This document shows, in pieces, positions 51,670 through 59,949 of a stretch of DNA of 64,000 nt. Position 1 is the first letter of the stretch. Each line of letters starts with the position of its first letter. Origin of the DNA: Gammaproteobacteria bacterium (GTDB lineage Bacteria > Pseudomonadota > Gammaproteobacteria > Steroidobacterales > Rariloculaceae); the NCBI GenBank assembly GCA_036381015.1, contig DASVDR010000015.1, forward strand, positions 80,675 to 144,674, in the 5' to 3' direction. The notes below the pieces were generated by a model. It was given only the letters and a program-made list of their open reading frames with translations. It was not told the origin of the DNA and ran no database searches. Both the position numbers and the translations under genes were made by a program.

Positions 51670-52950
51670 ATGCCGCGCTACGTCAAACTCGCAAGCCTCG
51701 CATGGCTCGCCTGCACTGCGGCGGCAGGGACCGCCTCCGCTGCCCCGATCGAGGGCGACGCGAGCGATCGTTTCACCGCCGGCAGCGACGCGTTCGCCGA
51801 AGGCGACTACGCGACGGCCGCCGAAGCGTTTCAGGCGGCTCGCGCGGCCGGCATGACCGGCCCCGCGGTCGAATACAACATCGGCGTCAGCTATTACCGC
51901 TTGGGCGATTTCGAGCGGGCCGAGGAGGCGTTCCGAACGTTGGCCGCGGAGTATCCGGACATGCGGGCGCTCGCGCAGTACAACCTCGGATTGTCGCTGA
52001 CGCGCCAGAACCGCATCGCGGAGGCCCGCGCCGCGTTCGAGCAAGCCCGCACGAGCGATGATCCGACGCTCGCCGCGCTCGCCGAGGCCATGCTTCGGCG
52101 CTCGGCGACGGCGGGCGAGCCGCTCCCGGAGCCCGAGCGGTGGGTCAGGCTGCTCGATTTCGCCCTCGGCTACGACGACAACGTGGCGCTCGTCGAGGAG
52201 TCGAGCCTGCCGGCCGGCCTCTCGACGAGCAGCCCGCTGCTCGAGGGGTTCGGGCTGTTGAGCGGAAGGCTCGGCGACGAGGTGCCGGTGCGGTTGGACG
52301 CGAGCGCGTACCTCGTGCGGTATAGCGATGCGCCGGAGTTCGACCAGGATGGGCTGCGCGTCGGCGTCGCCTATCTTTGGGACTGGGCCGACTGGCGCAT
52401 GGACGCCGGGCCCTATTACAACTACAGCGGGCTCGACGGGCAGGGGTTCGAGCAGCGGATCGGTGCTTCGTTGAACGCCCGATATCCGATCAACGATCTC
52501 GCGTCGTTGTCGATCCGCTTCATTCACGACGACGTGGGCGAGCTGTCGTCGGCCTACGACTTCGTGAACGGCACGCGCGACCGCATCAGCATCGGCTTCG
52601 AGCGGCTCCAAGACCGCGGACGCGTGGAGCTCGGCTACGTGCACGAGCGCAACGACCGCGACGGCCCCGGAGTTTCCCCCACGCGCCACGAGGTCTTCGC
52701 GGGTTACGAGCACGCGCTGAATGCGGATTGGTCCGTCGAGGTCGAGGGGTTGCTGAGGATGAGCACGTACGACGAGCTCGCCGAGCCGCGCGACGAGGAC
52801 TTCTCGCAGCTCAGCCTCACGGCAACCAGAGATTTTCAGTCCGGCTGGCAGCTTCTCGGTCAGTACCGCGTGGCGGACAACGCGTCGAACGTGGACACCT
52901 TTTCCTACGACCGCAACCGCGTGATCTTCAGCCTGAACCGGCTGTTCTGA
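51670..52950 (+). CDS. TPR protein with outer-membrane beta-barrel
   Basis: A 426-residue protein: signal peptide (to TASAAP), three TPR-like repeats (about 30-150: GSDAFAEGDYATAAEAFQAA, VEYNIGVSYYRLGDFERAEEAF, AQYNLGLSLTRQNRIAEARAAF), then a roughly 260-residue beta-barrel (LDFALGYDDNVALV, PYYNYSGLDGQGF, ...VIFSLNRLF ending in Phe). This resembles surface-lipoprotein-assembly-modulator-like or tetratricopeptide/porin proteins. Start ATG 51670. It follows the Ala/Arg/Asp-rich gene by about 170 bases and ends at palindrome cluster D. Confidence 0.82.
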   Translation: MPRYVKLASLAWLACTAAAGTASAAPIEGDASDRFTAGSDAFAEGDYATAAEAFQAARAAGMTGPAVEYNIGVSYYRLGDFERAEEAFRTLAAEYPDMRALAQYNLGLSLTRQNRIAEARAAFEQARTSDDPTLAALAEAMLRRSATAGEPLPEPERWVRLLDFALGYDDNVALVEESSLPAGLSTSSPLLEGFGLLSGRLGDEVPVRLDASAYLVRYSDAPEFDQDGLRVGVAYLWDWADWRMDAGPYYNYSGLDGQGFEQRIGASLNARYPINDLASLSIRFIHDDVGELSSAYDFVNGTRDRISIGFERLQDRGRVELGYVHERNDRDGPGVSPTRHEVFAGYEHALNADWSVEVEGLLRMSTYDELAEPRDEDFSQLSLTATRDFQSGWQLLGQYRVADNASNVDTFSYDRNRVIFSLNRLF

Positions 52951-52953
52951 CGC

Positions 52954-53047
52954 CAAAAAAGGTGTCCGCCAAAAAAGGTGTCAGACACCTTTTTCCGGAA
53001 AATGGTGTCAGACACTTTTTTCGGTCAAATGGTGTCTGACACCTTCA
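52954..53047. repeat. REP-like palindrome cluster D (3 copies plus half copy)
   Basis: Half copy 52954-52967, full copies 52971-52995 (AAAAAAGGTGT type), 52999-53021 (AAAATGGTGT/CAG/ACACTTTTTT, one arm changed) and 53025-53044 (AAATGGTGT/CTG/ACACCTT). The last copy meets the stop codon (53045-53047) of the convergent GST gene. The cluster lies between two convergent genes. Confidence 0.92.
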
Positions 53048-53659
53048 GCGAAAGGGCCGGCCGTCGATGTCGATCGCGCGCGGCAGCGCGCGAATTCGGT
53101 CGAGCCAGCCGGTGACGGCGGGCCAGCGGCCCGTGTCATAGCCCGACACGTCGAGCATCGAAATCGGCCCGAAGCACGAGATATCGGCGATCGTCGCGTG
53201 CTCGCGCGCAAGCCATTCCCGAGCCGCAAGGTGCCGATCCATGATCGCGAGGATGTGGTCGCAGCGCGCGTCGATCTCCGCGTCCGACAGCTTGATCGCT
53301 TCGGGCCGCCGGATCTTCGCCCGCTTCATCCACGGGCCTTGATGCACCTCGTTCGCGGACTTCGAAAGCCACTCCGCGACCTTTGCTTCCCCTTCGGCGT
53401 CGCTCGGCAGCCACCGCCCCGAGCCGTCGTACTTGCGGGCGAGATACACCAGACACGCATGCGAGTCGGCGATCGTGAACGCGCCGTCCTGCATGGCGGG
53501 CATCTGGCCGAACGGGTTCAGCGACAGGAACGGCTCGCGCTTGTGCTCGCCGCCGTACATGTCGATGTCGACGAGCTCGTACTCGAGGTCGAGCATCGAA
53601 AGGAGAAGGCGCACCTTGTACCCGTTGATCGACGCCATCGTCGAGTGCAGTCGTATCAT
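53045..53659 (-). CDS. Glutathione S-transferase family protein
   Basis: A 204-residue cytoplasmic GST. The thioredoxin-like N-terminal domain has STMASINGYKVRLLLSML, DMYGGEHKREPFLSLNPFGQMPAM and the glutathione-binding ADSHACLVYLARKY. The C-terminal helical domain has EWLSKSANEVHQGPWM and IADISCFGPISMLDV. Active-site Ser/Thr near the N-terminus is S7/T8-like. Start ATG 53659. Longer frames upstream cross palindrome cluster E and are not used. Role likely detoxification or isomerisation. Substrate unknown. Confidence 0.88.
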   Translation of the reverse strand: MIRLHSTMASINGYKVRLLLSMLDLEYELVDIDMYGGEHKREPFLSLNPFGQMPAMQDGAFTIADSHACLVYLARKYDGSGRWLPSDAEGEAKVAEWLSKSANEVHQGPWMKRAKIRRPEAIKLSDAEIDARCDHILAIMDRHLAAREWLAREHATIADISCFGPISMLDVSGYDTGRWPAVTGWLDRIRALPRAIDIDGRPFR

Positions 53660-53718
53660 CGTCGTTCTCGCGAAGCCGGTTGGAGCCATCCAATGATAGA
53701 CGTCCGGGGCGACGGCGC

Positions 53719-53830
53719 AAAAAGGGTGTCGAAAAGGTGTCCAAAAAAAGGTGTCAGACACCTTTTTCCGGGAAATGGTGTCTGACACGTTTTCTCGTTC
53801 TGAAAAAGGTGTCTGACACCTTTTTTTGGA
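53719..53830. repeat. REP-like palindrome cluster E (3 copies plus two half copies)
   Basis: Half copies at 53719-53730 and 53731-53742, full copies at 53743-53768 (AAAAAAAGGTGT/CAG/ACACCTTTTT), 53773-53795 (AAATGGTGT/CTG/ACACGTTTT) and 53802-53827 (AAAAAGGTGT/CTG/ACACCTTTTTTT). Ends within about ten bases of the stop codon (53839-53841) of the Omp85-like gene. Only 700 bases from cluster D. Confidence 0.92.
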
Positions 53831-53838
53831 CACCTCCG

Positions 53839-55488
53839 TCAGAAGGAGCGCTTGGTCTCGATGGTGAGCTGGACGTCGTCGATCGTCTCGTCGCCGCCGA
53901 TCGGAAAGGCGAGGTCGATGTGCACGACCTGGCGGCTGCTCGAGCGCGGCGACGTGAGGCGCAGGCCGACACCGAAGTCGTAGAGGTCGCCGAGGCTCGG
54001 CGTGGCGCGCGGATCTTCTCCCCACACGCGGCCGGCGTCGAAGAACACGGCGTAGCCGACTCGGAACAGCCGCAGAGGATACCAATCCGTGAAGAAGCGC
54101 TGCTCGAGCGTCAGCGCGGCGCTTTGCTCGCCGGCCTGGTACCGGAGCGGGTAGCCGCGCAGACCGTTATCGCCGCCGAGCAGAACCTGCAGCTCCGGGT
54201 CGAGCCGGTTGGTCGCGGTCGCATAGAGGCTCGCGAGAAACAGGTGGCCGCCGAGGTTGCGGTGGTAGTAGCGCCCGCCGGCCGAGATCACCGTGTTGCG
54301 GTACTCGCCGTCCTCGCGGCGCGTGGATCCGCTGGCGTCGACGAGGAGCAGCCGGCCCGGTCCGACCTCCCACCCCTTGTGCACGCCGACGTTCAATAGC
54401 GTCGCGTCGCGGTCGGCACCGAGGCTCTCGGACGAAAAGCCGACGCTCGCCGTGAGGTTCAAGCCGAGCGGAACGTCCTCGGTGCGCCCGATGTCGTTCA
54501 GCTCGGTCATCACCCGGAAGTCGTCCTCGATCAGCTGAAAGCCGACCCACGGGTAGACCAGCTTGCGGTCGGGCGGCAAGAGCAGCGTGTCCGGCGCCTC
54601 GGGCGTCGGCGCGAACTCGTCGTGCGCATAAGTGAAGCCGGCGAGCCAGCGCAGGGCACGCCGGCCTTCGAGCCCCCGCGACCAGCCTCCTTCGACCGAG
54701 AAGCCGCGCCGCCGGTGGCGGAACTCGTCGATTTCCTCGCCGAGGTCGTAGATCGTCTCCACCCGCTCGTCATCGACGACGGCGCCGGAGACCGACCACC
54801 GCGTGTCGAGCGCGAAGAACGGCCGGCCGGCCGCGATCGAGAATCGCTCGCCGTCGCTCAAGTTCGCGAGCACGACGTCGAGCCGCGCGCGGCTGCCGCG
54901 CACGTTCGGATCGGTATAGCCGAAATAGGCCTCGTCGCGATCCACGTCGCTCGTGTAGGAGACGGTGAGCCCCTTGCCGGTACCGAGCAGGTTGCTTTCC
55001 TCGACGCCGAGGCCGACCTCGTTCTCGCCGCCGTTGCGCCCGAGCTCGAGCTCCGGCGACAGCGACCAGCCGTCGCGGACGTTCACGAGGATGTCGACCG
55101 TGTTCGACTCGGCGTGATAGGCGCTCGGCGTGGCGGTGGCTTCCACGAGAAAATCCCGAGAACGCAATAAGCGCGCCGACTCCTCGAGCAGCCGCGGGTC
55201 GAACCGGTCCCCCGGTGCGAAAAGCAGCACGTCCTCGATGACGTCCTCCCGGGTCTTCACATGGACGCGGTTCGCCCAGCGGTACAGGCGTTTGCTCTCG
55301 TCGGGATTGCTCGTGTCGAAAACGTTGTCGACGGCGATCTCGATCTTGCCGATGCGTGCGCCGCGCCGCGCGAGCTCCTCGAGCAGCAGCGCCTCGCCGC
55401 TCGTCTGCGTTTCGCCGCCGGCCGGAGCTTGCGGGTACGAGACGTCCGACGCGCAGGCGAGACACCACGCGATCGCGAGGGCACGCAT
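53839..55488 (-). CDS. Omp85 superfamily outer-membrane protein (BamA/TamA-like)
   Basis: A 549-residue protein. Signal peptide at start ATG 55488 (MRALAIAWCLACASDVSYPQ). An alternative ATG at 55548 adds 20 basic residues. A short N-terminal POTRA-like domain (about 45-140, IGKIEIAVDNVFD...LLRSRDFLVEATATPS) precedes a 16-strand-type barrel with the family's LRGYP motif (GGDNGLRGYPLRYQ) near the end. One POTRA-like segment is fewer than the five of BamA, as in TamA- or PlpD-type proteins. It inserts or transports proteins across the outer membrane by inference. Confidence 0.85.
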   Translation of the reverse strand: MRALAIAWCLACASDVSYPQAPAGGETQTSGEALLLEELARRGARIGKIEIAVDNVFDTSNPDESKRLYRWANRVHVKTREDVIEDVLLFAPGDRFDPRLLEESARLLRSRDFLVEATATPSAYHAESNTVDILVNVRDGWSLSPELELGRNGGENEVGLGVEESNLLGTGKGLTVSYTSDVDRDEAYFGYTDPNVRGSRARLDVVLANLSDGERFSIAAGRPFFALDTRWSVSGAVVDDERVETIYDLGEEIDEFRHRRRGFSVEGGWSRGLEGRRALRWLAGFTYAHDEFAPTPEAPDTLLLPPDRKLVYPWVGFQLIEDDFRVMTELNDIGRTEDVPLGLNLTASVGFSSESLGADRDATLLNVGVHKGWEVGPGRLLLVDASGSTRREDGEYRNTVISAGGRYYHRNLGGHLFLASLYATATNRLDPELQVLLGGDNGLRGYPLRYQAGEQSAALTLEQRFFTDWYPLRLFRVGYAVFFDAGRVWGEDPRATPSLGDLYDFGVGLRLTSPRSSSRQVVHIDLAFPIGGDETIDDVQLTIETKRSF

Positions 55489-55688
55489 GCGGCGGACGCC
55501 GCAGCGCGCCGACGATCGGCGGGGCGGTGAGGAGCGAAAAACGCGCATCCTGGCGGTACGTCAGAGGGAGGCTTTCTCGGATGCCCCGACCTTACCATTT
55601 TCGGTGCCGTCGGCGCGCTCGAGCCCGTGCGGACGGAAAACACGCTGGCCGTTCAAAGGGTTGCGTGTACGCGCGTCGGTCGTCGTCG

Positions 55689-56285
55689 TCAACGTGCCTT
55701 GCCGCGGAGGATCAACTGCGCGAGCGCGACGCGGCGGCCGTCCGGGTCCGTCACGATGCCCTCGCGGTAGAGCTCGACGATCGCCTGCCCGGGGGGCGCG
55801 GAGAGCGCGGCGCGCAGCAGCTCGTTGCGGCGCATCCGAAACGCCGCGCTCCTCGGGCCGGCGACGTCCTCGTCCGCGTCCACGTGCTGCTCGCAGAGCA
55901 GCACGCCGCCCGCGGCGAACCGCTCGATCAGCTGCGGAAAGAGCGCGCGGTTGACGTAGCGGACGAGGACGATCAGATCGTACGGCCCGGCGGGCAGGGC
56001 CGCGGATTCGAGGTCCGCCTCGATGAATCGCACGTCGAGCCCTCGGTCGGCCGCGGCTTGCCGAGCGCGGTCGAGCGCAACGCCGGAGATATCAACGGCG
56101 TCGACTTGACGTCCAGTCGACGCGAGAAACAGGCTGTTGCGTCCCGCGCCGCACGCGACGTCGAGCGCGCGGCCGCGAGGGAGCCGCGCGGACCACTCCT
56201 CGAGCAGTGCGGTCGGATGCTCGCGCTCGGCGTACGCGCCTTCGCGGTAGCGCTCGTTCCACTTGCGGCGATCGGCTTCGCTCAT
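55689..56285 (-). CDS. Class I SAM-dependent methyltransferase (TehB-like)
   Basis: A 198-residue methyltransferase. RALDVACGAGRNSLFLASTGRQVDAVDISG gives motif I and the acidic residue, and VRFIEADLES and YDLIVLVRYVNRALFPQLIERF give motifs II and III. The SAM-binding fold is complete. N-terminal KWNERYREGAYAEREHP is typical of the tellurite-resistance/thiopurine type. Substrate unknown. Stands 55 bases from the MDR gene on the same strand. Confidence 0.87.
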   Translation of the reverse strand: MSEADRRKWNERYREGAYAEREHPTALLEEWSARLPRGRALDVACGAGRNSLFLASTGRQVDAVDISGVALDRARQAAADRGLDVRFIEADLESAALPAGPYDLIVLVRYVNRALFPQLIERFAAGGVLLCEQHVDADEDVAGPRSAAFRMRRNELLRAALSAPPGQAIVELYREGIVTDPDGRRVALAQLILRGKAR

Positions 56286-56340
56286 CCTTGCGACGCGGCT
56301 CGGCTGCCTGCAAGCAAAAAGCAGCCGCCCGCGGTCCCCG

Positions 56341-57501
56341 TCAGAGGCGGATCACGATCTTGCCCATGTAGCTGCCGTTCTGCATGAGGTCGAACGCCGC
56401 CGGCGCGTCCTCGAGCTCGAACACGCGGTCGACGACCGGCCGCAGCCGATGCCCGCTGATGAACCGGTTCATCGCCTCGAAGTCCTCCCGCGAGCCGACG
56501 TAGATGCCGGTGACCCGCGCGCCGAGGCCCATCAGCTGCCCGACCGGGATGCTGCTCGCGAACCCGGAGAGGCCGCCGATCAGCGCGACGTGCCCATCGT
56601 AGGCGAGCGCCTCGAGCGCTTTCGGCAGCGTGTCCTCGCCGCCGACCTCGAGCACGTGGTCGACGCCTCGGCCGCCCGTCAGCGCGCGAACCTCGCGCTG
56701 CCAGTCCGCATTCGTGCGGTAGTTCGCCGTGCCCACGGCGCCGAGCGCCTTCGCGCGCTCGAGCTTCTCGTCGCTCGAGCTCGTGATGATCGGTCGCGCG
56801 CCGGCCGCAGCGGCGAACTGCAAACCGAACAGCGACACGCCGCCCGTGCCCTCGAGCAGCACGTAGTCGCCGGGCTCGAGCCCGCCGTACTTGAAGAGGC
56901 CGACATACGCGGTGACCCCGGCGCAGGGCAGCGTCGCGGCTTCCTCGAACGACAGATGCTCCGGAATCGCGACGAGCGCGTCCTCGCTCGACACGATGAC
57001 CTCGGAAAGCATGCCGCCCGCGTTGCCGCCGCGTGCCGACGCAATCGACTCGGCCGACCGGTCGCCGCGGATCCACCGCTCGAAGAAAATGCCCGCGACG
57101 CGATCACCGACCTCGAAGCGCGTGACGCCGGGGCCGACCGCGATGACCTCGCCGGCCCCGTCCGAGAGCGGAATCCCGCCGGCCGCGTTCGCGCCGCCCG
57201 GCCCGTAACGCGCGTTCAGCATCAGCACGTCGCGCCGGTTGAGCGACGCCGCGCGCACGCGCACGAGCACCTCCCCCGGCCCCGCTTCGGGCTGCGGCAC
57301 CTCCTTCAGCACGAGCTCGTAGCCGCCGCCGTCGCGCGGCGCGAACTGGTACTGGCGGATCGTCTCCGCGGCCGAGAGCGGCGCGGCGCCGAGCGCGAGC
57401 GTCGCCGCCGCCGCGAGCGCGGCGCCGACGCGGCGCTCGAGGCGCGGTCGCCGCAAGCGGAAAGACGAGGCCGATGCAGGCTCATCGAGTCGCATTCGCA
57501 T
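56341..57501 (-). CDS. Exported MDR-family NAD(P)-dependent oxidoreductase (zinc-less)
   Basis: A 386-residue medium-chain reductase of the quinone-oxidoreductase/zinc-less type (GVTAYVGLFKYGGLEPGDYVLLEGTGGVSLFGLQFAAA for cofactor binding, SLNRRDVLML and GDRVAGIF). A signal-like N-terminus (RPRLERRVGAALAAAATLALGAAPLSAAE) suggests export, with a twin Arg pair. Starts ATG 57501 or 57495. GAGGAGG lies directly upstream. It overlaps the end of the VanY-type gene by 20 bases. A reductase with nicotinamide cofactor outside the cytoplasm is unexpected. Confidence 0.82.
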   Translation of the reverse strand: MRMRLDEPASASSFRLRRPRLERRVGAALAAAATLALGAAPLSAAETIRQYQFAPRDGGGYELVLKEVPQPEAGPGEVLVRVRAASLNRRDVLMLNARYGPGGANAAGGIPLSDGAGEVIAVGPGVTRFEVGDRVAGIFFERWIRGDRSAESIASARGGNAGGMLSEVIVSSEDALVAIPEHLSFEEAATLPCAGVTAYVGLFKYGGLEPGDYVLLEGTGGVSLFGLQFAAAAGARPIITSSSDEKLERAKALGAVGTANYRTNADWQREVRALTGGRGVDHVLEVGGEDTLPKALEALAYDGHVALIGGLSGFASSIPVGQLMGLGARVTGIYVGSREDFEAMNRFISGHRLRPVVDRVFELEDAPAAFDLMQNGSYMGKIVIRL

Positions 57502-58036
57502 TCCTCCTCGATCGGGAACGGGTGCTTTCCGGAAGCTGGGACCAGTGCCACGGCTCGTAGACGAAGCCGTAGCGGTTGTTCCGGCCGTACGGCATGCGGA
57601 AACCGAAGCGCTCGGCGTTATGCTGCAGCCAAAAGAACGCCTCCGAACGCTCGAACTCCTCGGTCAGCGGCCGCGAGCCGGGCGTCGCGATGTCGACGGC
57701 CTTGCCGGTATGGTGCTGGCTGAATCCGGGCGCCGCGTTCGCTTTCAGGATGACGGCGATGTCCTGGCCGCGCGCGAGCTTGGCGCGGATCAGCCGGACC
57801 TGATGGCTCACGCTGCGAAAGCCCGAGACGAGCAGCAGCCGCACGCCGTCCTCGGCTGCGGCGGTCTTCATCGCGCGCCAATCGCGGGCCGTCTTCGGCC
57901 AGAGACGCTGCATTCGGCCGATGATGTTCGGTTCCACCTCTTCGAGCTTCTCGGCGTCGGCATAGGCGGGCAGCGGCGGATCCACGCCGTAATTCGGAGG
58001 AATACCGAGATCGGCGAACCAGCGCGGTCGCTGCAC
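57482..58036 (-). CDS. M15-family D-alanyl-D-alanine carboxypeptidase (VanY-type)
   Basis: A 184-residue zinc peptidase acting on peptidoglycan stem peptides. The M15B motifs SGFRSVSHQ, SQHHTGKAVDI (zinc His109, Asp115) and EPWHWSQ (catalytic Glu161, zinc His164) are all intact. No signal peptide or TM helix is visible at the N-terminus, so either export is unconventional or the start lies elsewhere. Overlaps the MDR gene by 20 bases. Its neighbour on the other side is divergent MtgA, consistent with cell-wall work. Confidence 0.87.
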   Translation of the reverse strand: MQRPRWFADLGIPPNYGVDPPLPAYADAEKLEEVEPNIIGRMQRLWPKTARDWRAMKTAAAEDGVRLLLVSGFRSVSHQVRLIRAKLARGQDIAVILKANAAPGFSQHHTGKAVDIATPGSRPLTEEFERSEAFFWLQHNAERFGFRMPYGRNNRYGFVYEPWHWSQLPESTRSRSRRNANATR

Positions 58037-58217
58037 GTCCGTGGATCCTCTGCGGTGCGGAATGCGCCCGTCTTGCCGGATTGTACAGCCGGGGCCGGAC
58101 TTGTATTAGGGTAAACCGACGCGGCTCGGGCGCCGCAGCGACGAAGGCCGCCGACAAGGGGAGACGGCGAGCGCTGCGGCCCGCACCGGAGCCGCAACCG
58201 CGGGAGGACGATTACTT

Positions 58218-58934
58218 GTGGGACGCCGTTCCGGACGCAAACGCTCGTTCCGCCCCGGCCGTTTCATCGTCAGGGCCGTGGCGGCGCTTCTGCTTTTCGG
58301 GCTGATCGGCAGCGCCGCGCTCGTCGGCCTGCTGCGCGTCGCGAACCCGCCGTTCACGGCGATGATGCTCGAGCAGCCGATGCCGCTCGCCGACCAGCGG
58401 CACGATTGGAGGGACCGCGAGCACATCGCCGCGTCGGCCGCTTACGCGGTGATCGCGGCGGAGGATCAACGCTTTCTCATGCACAACGGCTTCGACTTCG
58501 CATCCATCGAGAAGGCGCTCGAGGACTATCGCGCGGGCGAGGGGCTGCGCGGCGCGTCGACGATCACGCAGCAGGTCGCGAAGAACCTGTTTCTCTGGCC
58601 GGGCCGCAGCTTCTTTCGCAAGGGAATCGAGGCTTACTTCACGCTGCTGATCGAGGCGTTCTGGCCGAAGGAGCGGATCCTCGAGGTGTACTTGAACGTC
58701 GCGGAATTCGGGACCGGCGTGTTCGGCGTGGAGGCCGCCTCGCAGGAGTTTTTCGCCACGTCGGCGGCGGAGCTCCGTCCCGAGCAGGCGGCGCTGCTCG
58801 CCGCCGTGCTGCCGAACCCGAAGGAGCTGCGCGCGGACCGGCCGAGCGAATACGTCCGCAGCCGCCAGGCCCACATCCTCGGGCAAATGCGTACGCTTCG
58901 CGCGCACGGCCACTACGGAGCGCTCGCATGGTGA
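58218..58934 (+). CDS. mtgA: Monofunctional peptidoglycan glycosyltransferase MtgA
   Basis: A 238-residue membrane-anchored GT51 enzyme that polymerises lipid II. TM helix at about 17-40, catalytic Glu82 in AAEDQRFLMHNGFD, second motif GASTITQQVAKNLFLWPGRS, then EAYFTLLIEAFWPKERILEVYLN and FGTGVFGVEAAS. GTG start 58218 with GGGAGGA upstream. Its TGA overlaps the start of the glycosylase gene. Length is typical (225-245). Confidence 0.94.
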   Translation: MGRRSGRKRSFRPGRFIVRAVAALLLFGLIGSAALVGLLRVANPPFTAMMLEQPMPLADQRHDWRDREHIAASAAYAVIAAEDQRFLMHNGFDFASIEKALEDYRAGEGLRGASTITQQVAKNLFLWPGRSFFRKGIEAYFTLLIEAFWPKERILEVYLNVAEFGTGVFGVEAASQEFFATSAAELRPEQAALLAAVLPNPKELRADRPSEYVRSRQAHILGQMRTLRAHGHYGALAW

Positions 58935-59569
58935 GCGAAGCGCGCCGCGGCACACGCGGCGTCGGCACGCTGCACGGCGAAGGGCGACGATCCGGCGCCG
59001 CCGGCGGCAAAACGCGCACGGCCTCGTCGCGACGCGCGAAGATCGCGGACGCCGCCCCTTACGCGCGCGGCTTTCCGCCGGTCGCGGCGCCGACCGCCGA
59101 GGTGCTGATCCTCGGCAGCCTGCCGGGCGAGATGTCGATCGCGATGCAGCAGTACTACGCGCAGCCGCGGAACGCGTTCTGGCGGATCATGGGCGAGGTG
59201 TGCGGCGCGGAGCCCGCGCTGCCGTATGCAAAGCGCCTCGAGCGGCTGAAGGCGGCGCGCATCGCGTTGTGGGACGTGCTCGCGGCCGGCGAGCGCCGCG
59301 GCAGCCTCGACTCGGCGATCGTCCCCGCGACGATGGTCGTGAACGACTTCGCGTCGTTCTTCGCGGCCCACCCCGGCATCCGCTTCGTCTCGTTCAACGG
59401 CACGAAGGCGGCCGAGCTCTACCGCCGCCACGTGCTGCCGACGCTGCCTCCCGATGTCGCGGCGCTCGAGTCCCGGCGGCTGCCGTCGACGAGCCCCGCG
59501 AACGCGTCGTACTCGTTCGAGCGGAAGCTCGAGCTGTGGACGGCCGCGCTCCGCGATCGTTTGTGCTGA
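58928..59569 (+). CDS. DNA-deoxyinosine glycosylase (UDG superfamily, HDG type)
   Basis: A 213-residue UDG-fold enzyme. GSLPGEMSIAMQQYYAQPRNAFWRIMGEV is the family-6 hypoxanthine-DNA glycosylase signature, followed by IALWDVLAAGERRGSLDSAI and SFNGTKAAELYRRHV (substrate loop), with PSTSPANASYSFERKLE. The first 45 residues are a low-complexity, Arg/Gly-rich extension not found in all members. Starts at ATG 58928 or GTG 58931, overlapping the mtgA stop. It removes hypoxanthine (deaminated adenine). Third DNA glycosylase type in the window. Confidence 0.88.
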   Translation: MVSEARRGTRGVGTLHGEGRRSGAAGGKTRTASSRRAKIADAAPYARGFPPVAAPTAEVLILGSLPGEMSIAMQQYYAQPRNAFWRIMGEVCGAEPALPYAKRLERLKAARIALWDVLAAGERRGSLDSAIVPATMVVNDFASFFAAHPGIRFVSFNGTKAAELYRRHVLPTLPPDVAALESRRLPSTSPANASYSFERKLELWTAALRDRLC

Positions 59570-59593
59570 CGATTCGCGTCCGGCCGGAACGGG

Positions 59594-59932
59594 TCAGTCG
59601 AGGTCCGGCGGGTCCGTGGGCCAATCCATGTCGATCGGAAACGGCCGCTCGTCGCTATTGAACGTGAGATAGAGGATGATCTGGTAGGTGTAGATCGCGA
59701 GCGATTGCCCGAGCTCGCGCAGCCGCTCGTTCGGTGCGCCGTTCAACAGCACCCAGAAGAACTGCACGGCGACGACCACGGTCGCGACCAGCTCCGCGAC
59801 CGCGTAGGCGACGACGAAGCAGAGCATGAAGAAGAGCCGAAGCCACGTGGCCTTCGACTTCACGTTCTCTTGAATCGGCCGGCGCGTGTCGAAGCTCTCT
59901 GCCGCGCCCGGCGGGGGAGCGTCGTGTTCCAT
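59594..59932 (-). CDS. DUF4389 family membrane protein
   Basis: A 112-residue protein with two TM helices (about 31-54 and 80-100 region; LFFMLCFVVAYAVAELVATVVVAVQFFWVLL is the family signature with the short loop NGAPNERLRELGQSLAIYTYQIILYLTF) and an acidic proline-rich C-terminus (PFPIDMDWPTDPPDLD). Matches DUF4389 over its length. Function unknown. It is co-directional with the two-component genes, with an 18-base gap. Confidence 0.9.
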   Translation of the reverse strand: MEHDAPPPGAAESFDTRRPIQENVKSKATWLRLFFMLCFVVAYAVAELVATVVVAVQFFWVLLNGAPNERLRELGQSLAIYTYQIILYLTFNSDERPFPIDMDWPTDPPDLD

Positions 59933-59949
59933 GGCGGCCCAATCATACC

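Noticed and set aside
16945-53830. Insertion sequence ends or a CRISPR for the palindrome clusters
   Set aside because: No transposase, no target-site duplications and spacing too short and irregular. They fit REP-like or terminator-like elements better.
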